The position numbers were made by a program, and so were the translations under genes. The notes under the pieces were generated by a model. The model was not told where the DNA came from. It was given only the letters and a program-made list of their open reading frames with translations, and did not search any database. From assembly GCA_003255025.1 (NCBI GenBank), contig QANY01008720.1:1638605-1702604 (forward strand): a DNA stretch of 64,000 bases, written 5' to 3'. This document shows positions 48,993 through 62,335 of the stretch, piece by piece. The stretch is from Datisca glomerata. Its lineage: Eukaryota > Streptophyta > Magnoliopsida > Cucurbitales > Datiscaceae. Each line of letters starts with the position of its first letter. The stretch's first letter is position 1.

Positions 48993-49099
48993 TGAATGGA
49001 GATTCTCCATTTTTGCCCCATGTCACTTTAAATGGAGAATATGGTAGGGATGCGGTTAACATATGAAAGTGGGGATGGGGTGGAGAGGTCGCTGCACTT

Positions 49100-49556
49100 G
49101 CCCTACCCCACCATACCCACCCTATTAACATCCATAGACAAAATACACTTCAACCAATTTCAGTCAGCGGAGCCTTTTTTGGGCGGCAGGGTACTCCAAG
49201 CGAGTCAATATGAAGAGCTCTATATTATTTTTCATATTCGTTTAGTAGGTTTTTTTACTGTTATGACTGATTTATGTATTTTGGTTGTTAAACTTTTCTA
49301 TTGATCCTTCTAGGTTTAGTGTATATTTATTGGTAGATCTGTATTTTCTTAGTGCCATATTGATTTAGATCTGTACTTTTTTCTTAGGACAAATTTTGTC
49401 AAAAAACATCTCGAGCGATTATTTGAACAGAAAAACATCTTGAGCAAGCGTATTCGTTGGTGTTTAATAGTATGACTAAAAAACATTCAAAGAAGCCCCT
49501 AATTAACCAAACCGTAAATCAATAAACAAAATATTACATGCAAAATATAAAACTTC
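49100..49556. other. intergenic, nothing recognised
   Basis: No supported frame. It lies between the two copies of the 55-bp direct repeat. Confidence 0.3.
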
Positions 49557-49610
49557 CTTGTTTATCTTTGACGGAAAAGGTGAGTGAGAAAGATGGGAAG
49601 CTGCGACTGA
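49557..49610 (+). repeat. direct repeat, copy 2
   Basis: Second copy of 48556-48611, about 1 kb away. Confidence 0.8.
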
Positions 49611-50504
49611 GATGGAAGCTTCAACCTATGATGGCCAATCTATAGAAGGAACGAATGTAGTGCTACAATCTCTGGGGGCGATAGGAGCCTGCGAGACAAT
49701 GAGAGAGAGAATTATGGGAGGTATGGAAGCGTGAGGTGAGAGAAGAGAAATGTGTACAAGGGTGTTTGCTTGGGTTCAATTTCACTCCAAAATGACGTGG
49801 TTTAGGGGAAAATAAATAGGCAATCTATAGTATATAGAAATAGAGCTAAGAGGAGAGAAATATTTTTGGATAAAAATATGTCCGTACTATTTCATAGAAT
49901 TCCTTAAACATCATTCTTAAATGTTGATATTAAATATTGAAAAATTTAAATGAGATATTACAATTAATTGTATAACTTAAATTGAATTATGGTAACACGT
50001 GAAATAAAACACGACGCGTGAGAATTTTTTTTAAAAATGAATCAAACGTAAATTTATTCGTTAAAATATATAATTACAATAATAGAGTTTAAAGCAATTA
50101 TATATATTTAAATGAAATCTAATATGCTTCTATGAGTTCTACGAAGAACATCAATATTTATATAATTTCTTTTCACAAATGTATGTAGTTTTGTTTCATC
50201 TTTTGGAATCTTTTATTATTTGATTTATATCATGCAACACATATCTTAGGAATTATTATATTAAAAAATAATATAAATATCATTAAACTCTTGTATTTTG
50301 ATCCAAAATCACTTTTACTCCCCTAAAATTTAACTTATTCCTTAATGGTATATAAACTTTCTCCATACATCAAATAACCCCCATTACATGGAAATCCAGT
50401 GTAAACGACGTTTAAATCCATTGTAACACGACCTGCTACCTCATATGAGATGGAATCGGTCGGGTACCCCTATTGATTATGAAAGCCTCATCCACTGTAC
50501 TGTG

Positions 50505-50625
50505 AACCAAAATCACTTTACCGCCCTAAATTTTAACCACTTCTCTGTTGGTTCTTGAATTTTCTCCATCCATCAAATAACCCACCAGATCTGAAAACTT
50601 AGTGTAAACACTGTTTGAATAGTCG
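50505..50625 (+). repeat. internal duplicate of the left TIR
   Basis: AAAATCACTTTACCGCCCTA, then TTTTCTCCATCCATCAAATA and ACCCACC repeats the left terminal region in the same orientation. Confidence 0.7.
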
Positions 50626-50725
50626 CATGTCATATACATGATCACTATTATTCGTAATATACCCCTTATATGTGTTGCTTATTTTCATGTAAACAATGTT
50701 TTGTAAGTAGATGTAGGCTATTAAT

Positions 50726-51000
50726 TTGTTTGGATGGTTGTCACTACAAGGAAATTTTTGGGTTGTATTGTTAGCTACTATTGGATAAATTGTAATGATA
50801 ACATGTATCCAACTTGTTATGCTATTGAGGAGTTTGAAACAAATAAGACCTGGAAGTGGTTTATGGAGCTGTTGTTGGAAGAGACTGGTGCTAATATGTT
50901 CCCCACATTCATATCAGATAAACAAAAAGGTATAATAGAAACTTTGAAGTAGGTGATGCCACACGCATGGAAAATGAGCAACATATGTAAGGGGAGGAGG
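50726..51000 (+). pseudogene. MULE transposase fragment
   Basis: Residues YYWINCNDNMYPTCYAIEEF, then TWKWFMELLLEE and FISDKQKGIIETLK match the core of the MULE catalytic domain, including the Asp in ISD. The first-Asp region (DGCHYKEIFGLYC) can be read just upstream in another frame, so a frameshift lies near 50770. A stop at 50950 and deletion of the rest complete the damage. Confidence 0.8.
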
Positions 51001-51758
51001 GAAAATGTGGTAACTGTAATCGATCAGAACACAATGCAAGGTCTCATAAAGTGGATTACATAAACCTCATTCAATTGTTCGACTTCCTATTCTACCTTCA
51101 TAGTTCCCATATTTTTTACTAGTCCATCATACCATTCAAAAGAACTACAATCAAATCCTTCCTGCCATCGAACATAACCAAAGAATTTTCTATCCGACTT
51201 TCATGTGTCTTAGATTCCTTAATGGAGCTCTTAAACCATAATAACAAAACCTTCTTAACCCTATATAAACTGAAGTGTTGCTTGTTGAAGTGGTCATTTA
51301 TGAAAATAAAATGTTAAAAATCAATTCGAAAAATAGCACAATATACACATGAAGGAGGGAGAAAAGAATGATTTATGAAAAACAGTTAAACAAATTCATA
51401 AAAACCAAATTTTAAGGAGCTGACACCAAAATCACTACTAAAACTAGAGGAGAAGAAAATGTGGCTTGCTGAATCTTATCTTATTGAACCAATTGTTGAC
51501 AAATCAATAAAGGTGGGGAAGAAATTTCAGCTAATTTGGGAGGAAAAATACATGGTGTGAGTTTCATTATAAGGTTGAAGATAAGGGCAAATATGGAAGA
51601 AAATTTGACATTTGCCATGCATGTGCATAGTTAAGTGAGATTCGACGGTCAATGGGTTATTTGATGAATAGAGAAAGTTTAGGTACTAGTAGGGAAGAGA
51701 CTTAGGGGTTAAAGTGATTTTATGTCAAAATACATGAGGTTTCTAAGATATTAACCCT

Positions 51759-53470
51759 AAAAAATTATTTTAACGAATATATCATGTCCTAATTTAACAT
51801 ATCCGTTTGATAATTTATTCAAACCATGTACACATGTGCAAATAAACTTGTTATAATAAAATATTTTTAAGTTTTACTTGATCAATTCGTCTAGTTTAAA
51901 CAATACCCATGTATCGTGCCTTTAGAATTTTTTCTATAGTCAAGATAAATGATTGACTTTAACAGACTTAAAAGAGAGCAAACCTATAAGCCCAACCAAA
52001 TACACGTATGAACGGATTGAACTAATTTAATTTTGTTTGGTTCTTTGAACACTCTTAAGGGAAGTTATAGCATGTGGTCGTCTTTTATTTTGGACAAAGA
52101 GTGTTTTTAGGAGTGGTTTGCTTGAAAGTAATTTAATGCATTGAAATATAATATTTTAAATGACATATATTTTGTCAAACATTGTTGCTTGAGAAATCTC
52201 AATGGTGTCCTGGTAGTTATGAATCGGGGCATCACGATCACTAGTCTATATGTTTTTTATCTCATGTATTTTTTTTATGATTTGTTATTATGGTGTTCTA
52301 AGCATAGGAGAACCACACCAATCCATCACCCACTTGGAGATTAAACTGTATCACAATGATATTACTTGTTGGATAAATTGGGTTCTTCTGGACATGATGG
52401 TTCGACCTGAATCAGTTTGTGAAAAAGAATGATTGATAGTTTTAAGGTGAAAATATAACAATGAAAGTTTATAAAGAAAACTTCCATGAGAGAAATCACT
52501 TACTTGACATTTTTCGAGAAAAGATCTACAAAGATTTAAACCTTTAGACATCAAAATCAAGTTTTTACATATAAAATCAAATACTCTTGGATTGTGGAAC
52601 AAGTAAAAAGTTTGTTTATGTGATTTTTATACGATCTGTCACGTAATTTATCATTCAATATATTCACTGTATAATCAAGTGAGTCTACTCGACTTATATT
52701 TCAAAATATTAGTATCAGAGTTCCATACAGTCATGATGTTTTTCGTGCATATATAATTATAGAAAAAAACAGTGTTCTCCAATGTTTTAACTGGTTTTAA
52801 CCCTAGACATTTTCAAAACACATGGTTTTGGATTATATATAAGTCATATGTTCGCTCAGTTTTCCATATACACTGCGTATTTTCGAAAGTCTGGTTTTTT
52901 AAACAGAGTTTATTTTGAAATAGTTTTTTTCCTTTTGGATAATTTCATAGTGTAGTAATTTATAATCATTGTCTGTTGGTGTGAATTTTATGAGAAATTG
53001 CGTTGGTGGTGAGAAATTGTTATCGTGAGTGGATTGTAATTAAATTCGCTGGTAACTTTTTATTTTTTTTGAATTCGGTAGAAATTACACGTTCTGAATT
53101 TTTTTAGTCCGTTAACAAAGTGACTATAATTTCCTTTTATGATGATCAAAAAATGGGTAGTTATTATTTTAGAACTGCGCATTCTCCGATTCAGATTAGT
53201 AATTTCAATTTTGTTCAATTTTATTTTTAAGTTACATTATAAATTTTAAGGGTAATGAGAGAGTATAACTTAAATACACGACTTTTAAAGTATGAATATG
53301 AAGATTTAATCAACTATGTCAACTCAACTTGTCCATTCTTTTATTTATACAGATATTTTTATGGGCTCATTTAGGAAAGAAGATAAAAACAATGATCTAA
53401 AAAGTTATAAATTATATAAATGATTGAATTTTATAGTAACCAATCATTAAAAAAAAAAAATAGTAAACAG
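51759..53470. other. AT-rich intergenic DNA
   Basis: No gene or repeat that I can support. Confidence 0.35.
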
Positions 53471-53829
53471 AGGAAAATGCCTTCACTAACAAAAAAGGCA
53501 TTTGTTCCCCTTCGCATAGGAAACCCTACCGAAAACACACCACAAAACCTCGCAACAGGCGACTCACGACTGGCGACGCGAACACTAGCAATGAAAATCT
53601 CCATCATGCACTGTAAAATTTGCAACGAAAACCTTCATGTTACATATTGTTATCTCTCTCGAGGCGACACGAACCCTACTCCATCAAAATTTCGAGGCGA
53701 CGCGAAACATCCAAAAATCTCCATTCGAGCCTAAATCGCACCAAATGGTGATTGTAAGTTGTAGTTTCTCTTTTTGTTTTCTTATATAACAGTGTGTAAC
53801 ATGAAAAACATGATTGAAACTATATTTCA

Positions 53830-54140
53830 GAGATTTAATCACGAAAAATCTCTGAATCACGGTATATTTTTCTCTATGTACTCACTGATTTTTTAAACTT
53901 CAATGTACTATGAGATTTGCGTTCTATATTGCCTTATTTAAGTATATTACTGAATTTACTGATATATTTAGTTATAGATTCATGCGATTGCATATTGACT
54001 GCGATATTCGTTCTATATTGACTGCGATTTTCTTTCTGAATCACGGTGTATTTTCATTTTAACTTCAATGTACTCTGAATTTATTGGCATATTACTGAAT
54101 TTATTGCGATTTTCGTTCTATGTTACATATTGTTCATTGT
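53830..54140 (+). repeat. direct repeats in the DUF1985 gene leader
   Basis: The phrase CTGAATCACGGT(A/G)TATTTT..ACTTCAATGTACT occurs at about 53850 and again at about 54040, with TTATTG/CGATTTTCGTTCTAT phrases between. Confidence 0.6.
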
Positions 54141-55000
54141 GTAAAAATGCTTGACTGTATGCTAAAATGTGTTAAGTGATTGCATATTGTTCTGTGAAGT
54201 AGTGTTGACATGTGAAGTAGTATATTGAAGTACTGTGATTGCATCTTCTATCTTCTTGTTCTGTATAACAGTATAGATTTATATGACATAAGTATATCCA
54301 TATATATTTTTATATATTAACGGGTCTACAATACTGATTTTTAATAGCATATATGTATATGCTTATAGTATATAAACATAAGTCTTTTACTGTTCATTAG
54401 CATAGTTATGTTTAATTTTGCACATAGTTATTCCTGAATTAGTATATGCCTGTTTACTCACAGTAAATGAGCAAGTATCCAGCGGAAATACAATGCAGCC
54501 AAAACACATTGCCAACAAACCAAAATGCCCTAATATAAATAAGCATAGATAGAATAATTTAAACAAACTCATGAAAGCGCAAAAAGCCGATTGCATCATA
54601 AGTAACTATTACATATAACACTAATTTATACGTATGTAGATATCTTTATATTATGATGATTGAATACATTTTTGTATAATAGGAACAAACAAGGAAAAGC
54701 AAGAGGTTGCAAGGAGCTGAAACATCTGCAATGGCAAGCGAGCGACCATGGATGACAAAGAAAAAATAACCTCAAATTCAAGAAAATGAGCATGGGGAAG
54801 CGAATGAGACTACCACAAGTGAAGTTCCTCTTGTCAAAACCAATGAATAACAAACAACGGCTGAAACTGAGGTAAACAAATCAAACAGTAACTTAAAATA
54901 TACCTATAGTAGTTATACAAATATGATAACTATTTTTAATGTAAATATTCTTGTTAACTACTAATTTCCAGGACTACCGTGTGTTTATGCCAATTGAATT

Positions 55001-56577
55001 ATGGATATCAAACAAGAAAGTGAATATATACATACATATATATATGGGAAAATGAAATATGTGGCTACTCTAAAATGTTGGTTAACTCAAGAGAGAGAGA
55101 AATTTTTAAGAAACATGTTTAGGAAACCTTTTAAGCATCAAACTTGCAAAAATACCTCCCCAATTAATGCTACATTTAGCTAGGAGGCAGTGTTTTAGTA
55201 ACAATAGTGATGAGTTATGTTTCAATTCTGAAGGCCATGAGATTAGATTTGGTCTTAGAAATTTTTCTTTGATAACAGGATTAAACTTTGGTCCATATCC
55301 CTTACTGAACAAAGAAACTTTATCTGATGGTCAATTGATTGATGAAGTTTTTCCAAGCATCAAATCCGTGTCTAGATCTCATGTCTATGGAGAGTCTGGT
55401 TTGTTCTTTCAATGCATTTAAATATGCCAGTCAAGAAATCAAAATCAAGTTGGCTAAAATTTTATGCCCAAAGAATATTCTTTTACCGAAACAGTTGGCG
55501 ACCAGAATCGATATTGACCATATGAAAATGATCGATATTGATGATGTATTTGAAAATTATCCATGGGAAAGATTGTCGTATGAGATGACAATTGAATTTG
55601 TCGAAAGTGTTCTCAACAATCATTCAGCAAAGGGGTTCGGTTTTGGGGGCTTCCCATTGGATATAATTGTGTGGGCTTATGAGGTGATCACAACCCTCAC
55701 AAATGCAAGCAACAACCTCACACAACATTCAGGGGAGGGGATCCCAAGGATGTGCAATTGGAGGAAAGGAAAGCAACCTGGCTGGAAGGAAATTCAGATT
55801 AAAGTATTTGACTCCGAATAGGTAACTATATTTTGTTACATAATGTATATAAACAGTAGGATATAAATGTTTATTTTACGTATATATTGAAAGACTGTTA
55901 TGATAATGCTTTATATTTAATTTGATATGAGTATTCTGCAGTGGTATATTGATAATTGCATTTAGGATATAGGCAATTTATATATGGAAGTATGTTTCAT
56001 GTTTCATGTATTTGATAAATTACATATGCAACAAAATATTTTTGTTGACTCCCAGTATATAATCAGTAACTGTCTAATAAAATAATAATATTTATTTAGA
56101 ACATGAACTATAAATTAAGTAGTATATAGATGATCACTGTCAGTAACTATATAGTGACGACTTTCTTTGTTGTTTTAAGCCCGCCTTAAGTATTTTGTGA
56201 CTGTTTTTTTTTGAAATAATGTTTGATTTCATGACAACTTATATTTGAACCAATTGTCCTTACACAATTGGAGTGGAAGCGTCATACATGGCTCATTTTC
56301 TTAAGAGGAAAAATGTGGGGAATGAAAAAAATGGGGAAGATTCAGATTGCGAATCCTTTGGTTTGTTGATGAAAAAACAAAAAAAAAAAATCAACATAAG
56401 GAGGCAATGGCTGTCCTAGCCAAAAAAATTGACAAGTTGGAAAGAGAACCGAATGAAATAAACATATCTTTGGTAAGCATGGATATAAAAATGAGAGAAA
56501 TCCATACTTTGTTATTTAAGATTTCCCAACAGACAGTAGCTGGAAAGGTAAGTAGGTTATATACTACACATAAATAA
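55001..56577 (+). pseudogene. DUF1985-domain gene (MULE cargo), broken
   Basis: 55167-55421 encodes EIRFGLRNFSLITGLNFGPY, the signature of DUF1985 that also appears in the other MULE (KEFSLIIGLKFGE). A frameshift near 55400 moves into the frame of 55424-55821 (LAKILCPKNILLP, then WERLSYEMTIEFVESVL, then FPLDIIVWAYEVI). A helical, charged segment follows at 56347-56577 (KKIDKLEREPNEINISL). The family normally continues into a Ulp1 peptidase domain, but none is seen before the repeats at 57.3 kb. The function of DUF1985 is not known. Confidence 0.75.
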
Positions 56578-57279
56578 TTAGAATAACCAATTTAAATACT
56601 ATGCACGCTAATGTGTGTTGCATTCTCATTAATGAAAGGATGATGTTGTGAATGCTGATATTGTTGCTGTGAATGCTGATATTGTTGGTGTGAACAACGG
56701 GCTATAAATGCAGATGTTGGACAAGAAATTGTTGATCAACATGTGACTACGATTCAAGAGCAGCAAGTGAAGGTAGTTGTAAATGCAATTTATATATTTA
56801 GTGATTATTATGTACTAAACTAATGTTGACATATACATAATGCATGAAAACAATAAAAAAAGATGCCTTGTCAGAGCAGCAATAACTTACGTAAAAAGGG
56901 CAGCCAACAGTCCAGACTGAACAACCAACACAGCAGCACAGCCGGCAATGCCACCAATTGAATCACAAATTCCTAGCTTTGATTTATTTTTTCAACCTCT
57001 TCCTGATGTTGAATGATGAATTGTCTTAAAACTGTTGGACAGTTATTCTTAGGATATTAAACTTGTTGATATTATGTAAGATCACATGGATGATAGTATT
57101 TTTTAATGACCTTAGACTTAATTGATGGTATATGAATAGGTTGTAAATGATGGTATTCTGCAAATAGTTCACTAATTTTGAAACTTATGATGGAATTTGA
57201 TATTATTGATCATTTTGGAAGATATGAAAATTCTTTGACAATTTCTGTTTTTGTGTTTATAAAGGTGGGTAAATACTTA

Positions 57280-57560
57280 CATACTATAGGTATATTGTCA
57301 ATAACTAAAATAGCCTGGTATGATTAGTGTATATACATGTGAGTAAATGATAATTTACTATGAGTACGTATCCAATTCCTGTTTTGGTTAGTGTTTATAC
57401 GGGTGAGTAAATATTAGTGGTATATTTCCAATTCCTGAAATAGCCTGGTTTGATAAAGTATATACATGTGAGTAAATGTTAATTTACTATGAGTGTATAT
57501 CAATTACTGTGAAATACTGTTTTGATATGTATATATAGGTCAGTAAATGATAATATACTC
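57280..57560 (+). repeat. GTATATACATGTGAGTAAAT repeats between convergent genes
   Basis: Three to four units combine AGTGTATATACATGTGAGTA, AATTTACTATGAGTA and CCAATTCCTG(A/T). They lie between the two gene ends, like array C of the first MULE. Confidence 0.75.
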
Positions 57561-57944
57561 GGAGTATAGAATGAATTACCATGGTATTGACTTAACCAAA
57601 CATGTTCATATCATTATAGAAGTTCTATAGAAGATGTATGTAAATACAAGTGAGCACTCGCAAAAATACATAAGAACACAACTGAATAAATGACTACAAT
57701 AGAATATAAATTAAAAATCAAAGGATTTTAACGATTTGTAAAATGATATACAATAAGTATATTTATATGTACTATGAGTATCTATGAATTTATAAATAAT
57801 ATCCATAAAATTCACTTGGTCATTGACTTGTCCGATATGAAATTGAAAAAGTATATCTAAAGTGAACTCCATACTAATTAAGGATAAGTTCCATCAATAA
57901 AAGACTAGTTTATTGAAAAAACTAAAAATATAACCGTCAACCCA

Positions 57945-60202
57945 GATCAACTCGAGCGTTTCTTCTTTGAAGTACCTTCTTCACTACTTTTAGCCAAATT
58001 CTTACAAGTCTTTTTATTAGGACTCAAAACATCATAAGTACTGCATCTATTTTTAGGTATCTTTCACTAAAAGACAAGTACCTTTTCTTCTTTAACCTAC
58101 CCGAAGAATGTTTGACACGTGGGGATAAAATAATGTGATCTTTGGCATTATCAGGAATTAACCAATCAGATTCGTTGCCAATGTGATAAATAGATGTTGT
58201 ATATGTACATTTAAGCTCACTCTTCATATAGTACTTAGATGTGTATAAAGATGGTGATAAGTTCCTCTTTGTAACTACTGCACACGCATGAGAACAATGT
58301 AATAGATCTAGCTGTCCAATATTGCAAGTGTAGCACCTATTTGTAATGCTCACAACATATTAAACATCAACATCAAGAACTTGAGATGTATTAACATCGA
58401 TGATGTAAACCTACAGAGATAAAAAATAATGCTAACTATTGAATGGAAATAAATAAATATGAGAACATAAACATAAGAAATCTCACATCCATAGTACGGG
58501 TTAGCTCAAATTGAACACGTAGATCTTTCTCTGCTTCCTTCGTTAAACACTTAAGCACACAACTAGCAGCAGTCCTCCGATTATTAAACCATAACTGTAA
58601 CTTTTATTGTATATACTCAATAAGGTAAGCAATAGGCGATGATCGAGCATCCTTTAAAATAGAATTTAATGTCTCCATAAGGTTTGAAGTCATCACAGTA
58701 TTCTGATGTTTAACAAAGTACGCACGAGCCCATTTCTTATACCTAACTCCACTCAAGTAAGACCGTATAAAAGGCACAATGGCTTCTAAACAACGCATGT
58801 GCAACTTAAAATCTACAATCCTACATGCCCTCGTACATTTATAGAATAAATACAAGTTTGAACATTTTATATGTTGTCTTCACATTATTAAGCAAATATT
58901 ACATGCAATAACCATGATGAGCATCTAAAAAATACTTTACAACAGCTTTTGGGATGCTGTTATGACGGTAAAAAATAATAACCAACTCTTCACGATATTC
59001 AAGGGCACGACTTAACTTCTCTATAAACCAATATCAAGTCAAATCATTCTCCGAATCAAAAGCTAATGGGAAAATTTGGTCATTATCATTAGAAGGGCAT
59101 TTATTCATAAAAAAGTCCCATCAACCTCTATTACGGGTCTACAATGACAACTACGACTTAAAGAAGGCCCCAATGCCATGAAAAACAATACTTTAGTCTA
59201 CCATTACAATCAGTATGAAAATGAGTGATGGTACTTAAAACATGTAAAAATATTTACTAAAAAATTAAACTGATTTTTTAATAATACAGTAAATAATTAC
59301 AGTGAGTTTATATATACGCAGAGTAATTTATAAGTTACCGTACCAGGATTATTCTTCTACAAGTGAAAGCAATAGGAAGATGATATCGCATAAGATTCCT
59401 CCGGAGATCCACAAATCATATCAAAAGTGTCATTTTTGGCCCTCCAAGCTTTATAATAACTTATACTAATGCCGAGCTTCACATGCATATGATGAATAAT
59501 GTCCTTAGGTTGTGTGCGATCACCAACTCCACACATATAATTATCCTTTATACACTCACTAAAAATTGTTGAAGTGGCTTGTCGGTGATCAGTTTGAACA
59601 ATGTCAAGCGAACAAGTGTGCTCATTTACATACTTTCTAACACGACAAATTTTACCACCTCTATAACGCGAAGCACGTGCAAATCACTAGCAACTCTTGA
59701 CAATACACCGGACTACATACCTTTCATGATTAGACTTGCTAGTCACGAATTGAAAATTGTGCTTCAAAGCCATCAAGTGCAAAGCCTTTTTCAACTCATA
59801 TTTTGAGTTGGAAAATGACTTTTCATGTATATCAAATCCAAGAAGCAACTTATCCGCATCTACTTTATCCACAAATAACTGTTTAGAAGAATTATCATGA
59901 ACAATAATTTGAGATGAAGACCTAACCTCTGATGATGATAAAATACCACCACTAACAACAACATCATATGTCCTATAACCAATGCGTGATGTAACAATTA
60001 CTGGATAATTTATATCTTTGTCATTATTCATCAAAGTAAGATACCAACCAACATCAGAATCTACATGAATCTCTATAAAATTAGAAGATGATCCTCTAGA
60101 TTCAATATTCACCATTAAACACAAATCATTAGTATCTACACCTAATGCACGTGATTCTAAACCAAGTAAAACTTCGTGTGATGCATCATTACCAACCAAC
60201 AA
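57945..60202 (-). pseudogene. MuDR-family transposase of the second MULE, broken
   Basis: Exons read leftwards. 60202-59687: N-terminal part and MuDR DNA-binding domain (YELKKALHLMALKHNFQFVT, then SNHERYVVRC). About 59580-59345: DIIHHMHVKLGISISYYKAW block. About 59195-58925: MULE catalytic domain start (VIEVDGTFL with the first Asp). 58855-58490: KWARAYFVKHQNTVMTSNLM then ETLNSILKDAR, with the Glu. 58353 onward: SWIM zinc finger CYTCNIGQLDLLHCSHACAV, then a ruined zinc knuckle. The second catalytic Asp is lost (VIIFYRHNSI where ISDRH is usual), and stops and frameshifts occur in most exons. It is the partner of the DUF1985 gene in one transposon. Confidence 0.85.
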
Positions 60203-60319
60203 TGACTTAATCTTGTAACCAATGTAATTTCTTGCATTATCTCACTTTCCATCATTAGAAATAACAATGAAAGTATTCACCATCAGACATAAAAAGAGTA
60301 ACAATAAATAAGTAAATGT

Positions 60320-60725
60320 CATATATAAGACTGTATGTAGTTATATACTAGACAATATATAACTATATACTATAAAAATTGAGATGACAGAATCTGTTGA
60401 ACACGATTCAACAATAACAACATTATGAAATTAACATAGTATGTAATTATATACCACATAGTATATGTATAAATACTATATAACATAGATGACAAAAACA
60501 ATTGCATGACATATTATATAATTATATTCCACGGTGAATATGTCTATATACTATATAACATATGTGATATACAATATTGTATAACATAGTATGTAATTAC
60601 TTACCAGTGGGTATATGTCTATATACTATATTACATAGATGTACAAAAATATTGCATAACACATTATGTTATTATATATCATGGAATATATATCTATATA
60701 CTATGTAACATAGACGACAAGAAAA
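60320..60725. repeat. tandem array, unit about 75-80 bp
   Basis: Four to five units of (A)TTATGTAATTATATACCA..G.ATATGTCTATATACTATATAACATAGATGACAAAAA.ATTGCATAACA. It lies 5' of the transposase gene, the position of array A in the first MULE. Confidence 0.8.
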
Positions 60726-61260
60726 ACAACATAGAACGATTCAGTAAAACAACAGTAAGAACAATGTGCTAATATACTCGGTAATTTCATAAAAAATAAA
60801 GAAATTACCTAATGTATTAAGGATCAACAATGAAAATGAATTGAAAACATAAATGCAACTTCAAAACCCTAAATCTAAAATCAATAAAATGAGAAAATGA
60901 GAACATTAAATACCGTATGAAACTAATACAGAAATTATAGGAAGGACGAAAATTATTACAGAGAAAAAGGAAGGAAGATTAATATACTTGATTTTAGTTG
61001 TTGATCAATTTTGAATTAACTGCTACAAACAATGAAGACATATTCGCCAAATTCACCCAAACAAAAAGCAATATCAGTTTCTATAAACTGCTACAATCTT
61101 GTCGAGTATATATAACCATAGTGAATCCAGAAAAAACCTGTTATTTATGTTACATATTTTTTCAGAAATAAAGAATGGAGATGAAGATGAAATATTGAAA
61201 TCAAGAAATCTTCAAAATCTGCAACAATGGCGTTGAGGCCGTGGAAGAGAGAATACATGA

Positions 61261-62335
61261 GGAACGAGCTGCATAAAAAAACCTAAAAGAGACAATTAGT
61301 TATAATAAAGGCAAATAAGTAAATTATCAAATAGAATCCTAACTAACTAAAATATCTCTCCTAAAAAAATGAGACATAATACAAAACTTAAACTTAACTA
61401 GCTTAATTCCCTAAATTTCCCCATTTTTGTGAGTACTTTGGATGATCTTCACAATATAATTTAATTGAGATTTTTCATATTGAACTTCTGTATATTTTTG
61501 GAGTAGATCAATTTCTTATATATATAATTGACCATCTAAGAGCATAATCATACAATTTTTTTAAATGATACAAATTTTTTGTATGTTAGTAGAAAGATGG
61601 ATTAAGATCCCGATTATAAATGATTGTACTATGAACTTTGTGAGTACAAAATGAATCAAAATCAACATAGTTAAACATGTAGTACATTTGGGTAAAATAT
61701 ACAACAAAGTGTGGAAAAAGAGCATTGAAATTGAGATAGATATCACCGAAATTCTTCTCAATTTTTTGTCAGGCTCATGAAATGCAAAAAAAGAAGAGAT
61801 CATGAAAAATTATTCTTTTAAATACTAGAGTATTTCAAAAGATCATATATCAATAGGGGAATGCAATGTACATTCTGGGATTCATCGATCAGCTGCATTA
61901 TCATAATTTATAAATCTTCAGAGCGCAAGGATGGGCCTTATCATAGGTAAGAAATGATAATTTAATGAAGTTCCTTGTTCAAGTGTTGAACCCATTGTAA
62001 CGTCATCATTACATGATTAAGAATATATTTTAAAATCACATTTCTTTTCTACATATTGTGATTGTTTTTTACATTATTTTTTAACTAAGTTAAATCTGTT
62101 TACTATAGTTCTTTAATTTGTGTGTATACTCTTTATGTTATGATATTAACTGAGTGGGAGTGTTATGATAAGTAAGATTAATTTTTTTTCACGTGCTGTG
62201 TCTTGGGTATACAAACTAAGTACTGGTGATATGATACTTTTGTATGAGAGATGACTTAGTAGAGTTTGAAATTGTGTTTCTTTTTGAAGTGCTAGTAATT
62301 ATATGCACTATTGTGTTTATATGTAGTAGTTAATA
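61261..62335. other. AT-rich DNA upstream of a copia relic
   Basis: No supported gene. It may contain a 5' LTR of the downstream copia relic, but no second LTR is in the window to confirm this. Confidence 0.35.

Larger units (their letters stand above)
50271..51758. mobile_element. deleted Mutator-like element
   Basis: The left end (about 50275-50400) and the inverted right end (about 51758-51630) share TTGTATTTTGA..AAAATCACTTTTA and AACTTTCTCCATACATCAAA-like sequence followed by TAACCC. A transposase fragment lies inside. AT-rich flanks prevent a safe call of the 9-bp duplication (AAAAAATAA left, AAAAAATTA right is a candidate). Part of the left TIR is repeated at about 50510-50625. Confidence 0.7.
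53475..61260. mobile_element. second Ulp1-group MULE, degenerate
   Basis: A DUF1985 gene on the plus strand and a MuDR-type transposase on the minus strand converge, the same arrangement as in the 5636-14786 element but mirrored. The boundaries are approximate: no terminal inverted repeats or 9-bp duplication could be found, so the limits are those of the recognisable genes and leaders. No Ulp1 catalytic block is visible. Confidence 0.7.

Noticed and set aside
53420..53734. 104-residue frame at the edge of the second MULE
   Set aside because: No similarity recognised; its position fits a leader of the DUF1985 gene and its opposite frame is equally open.
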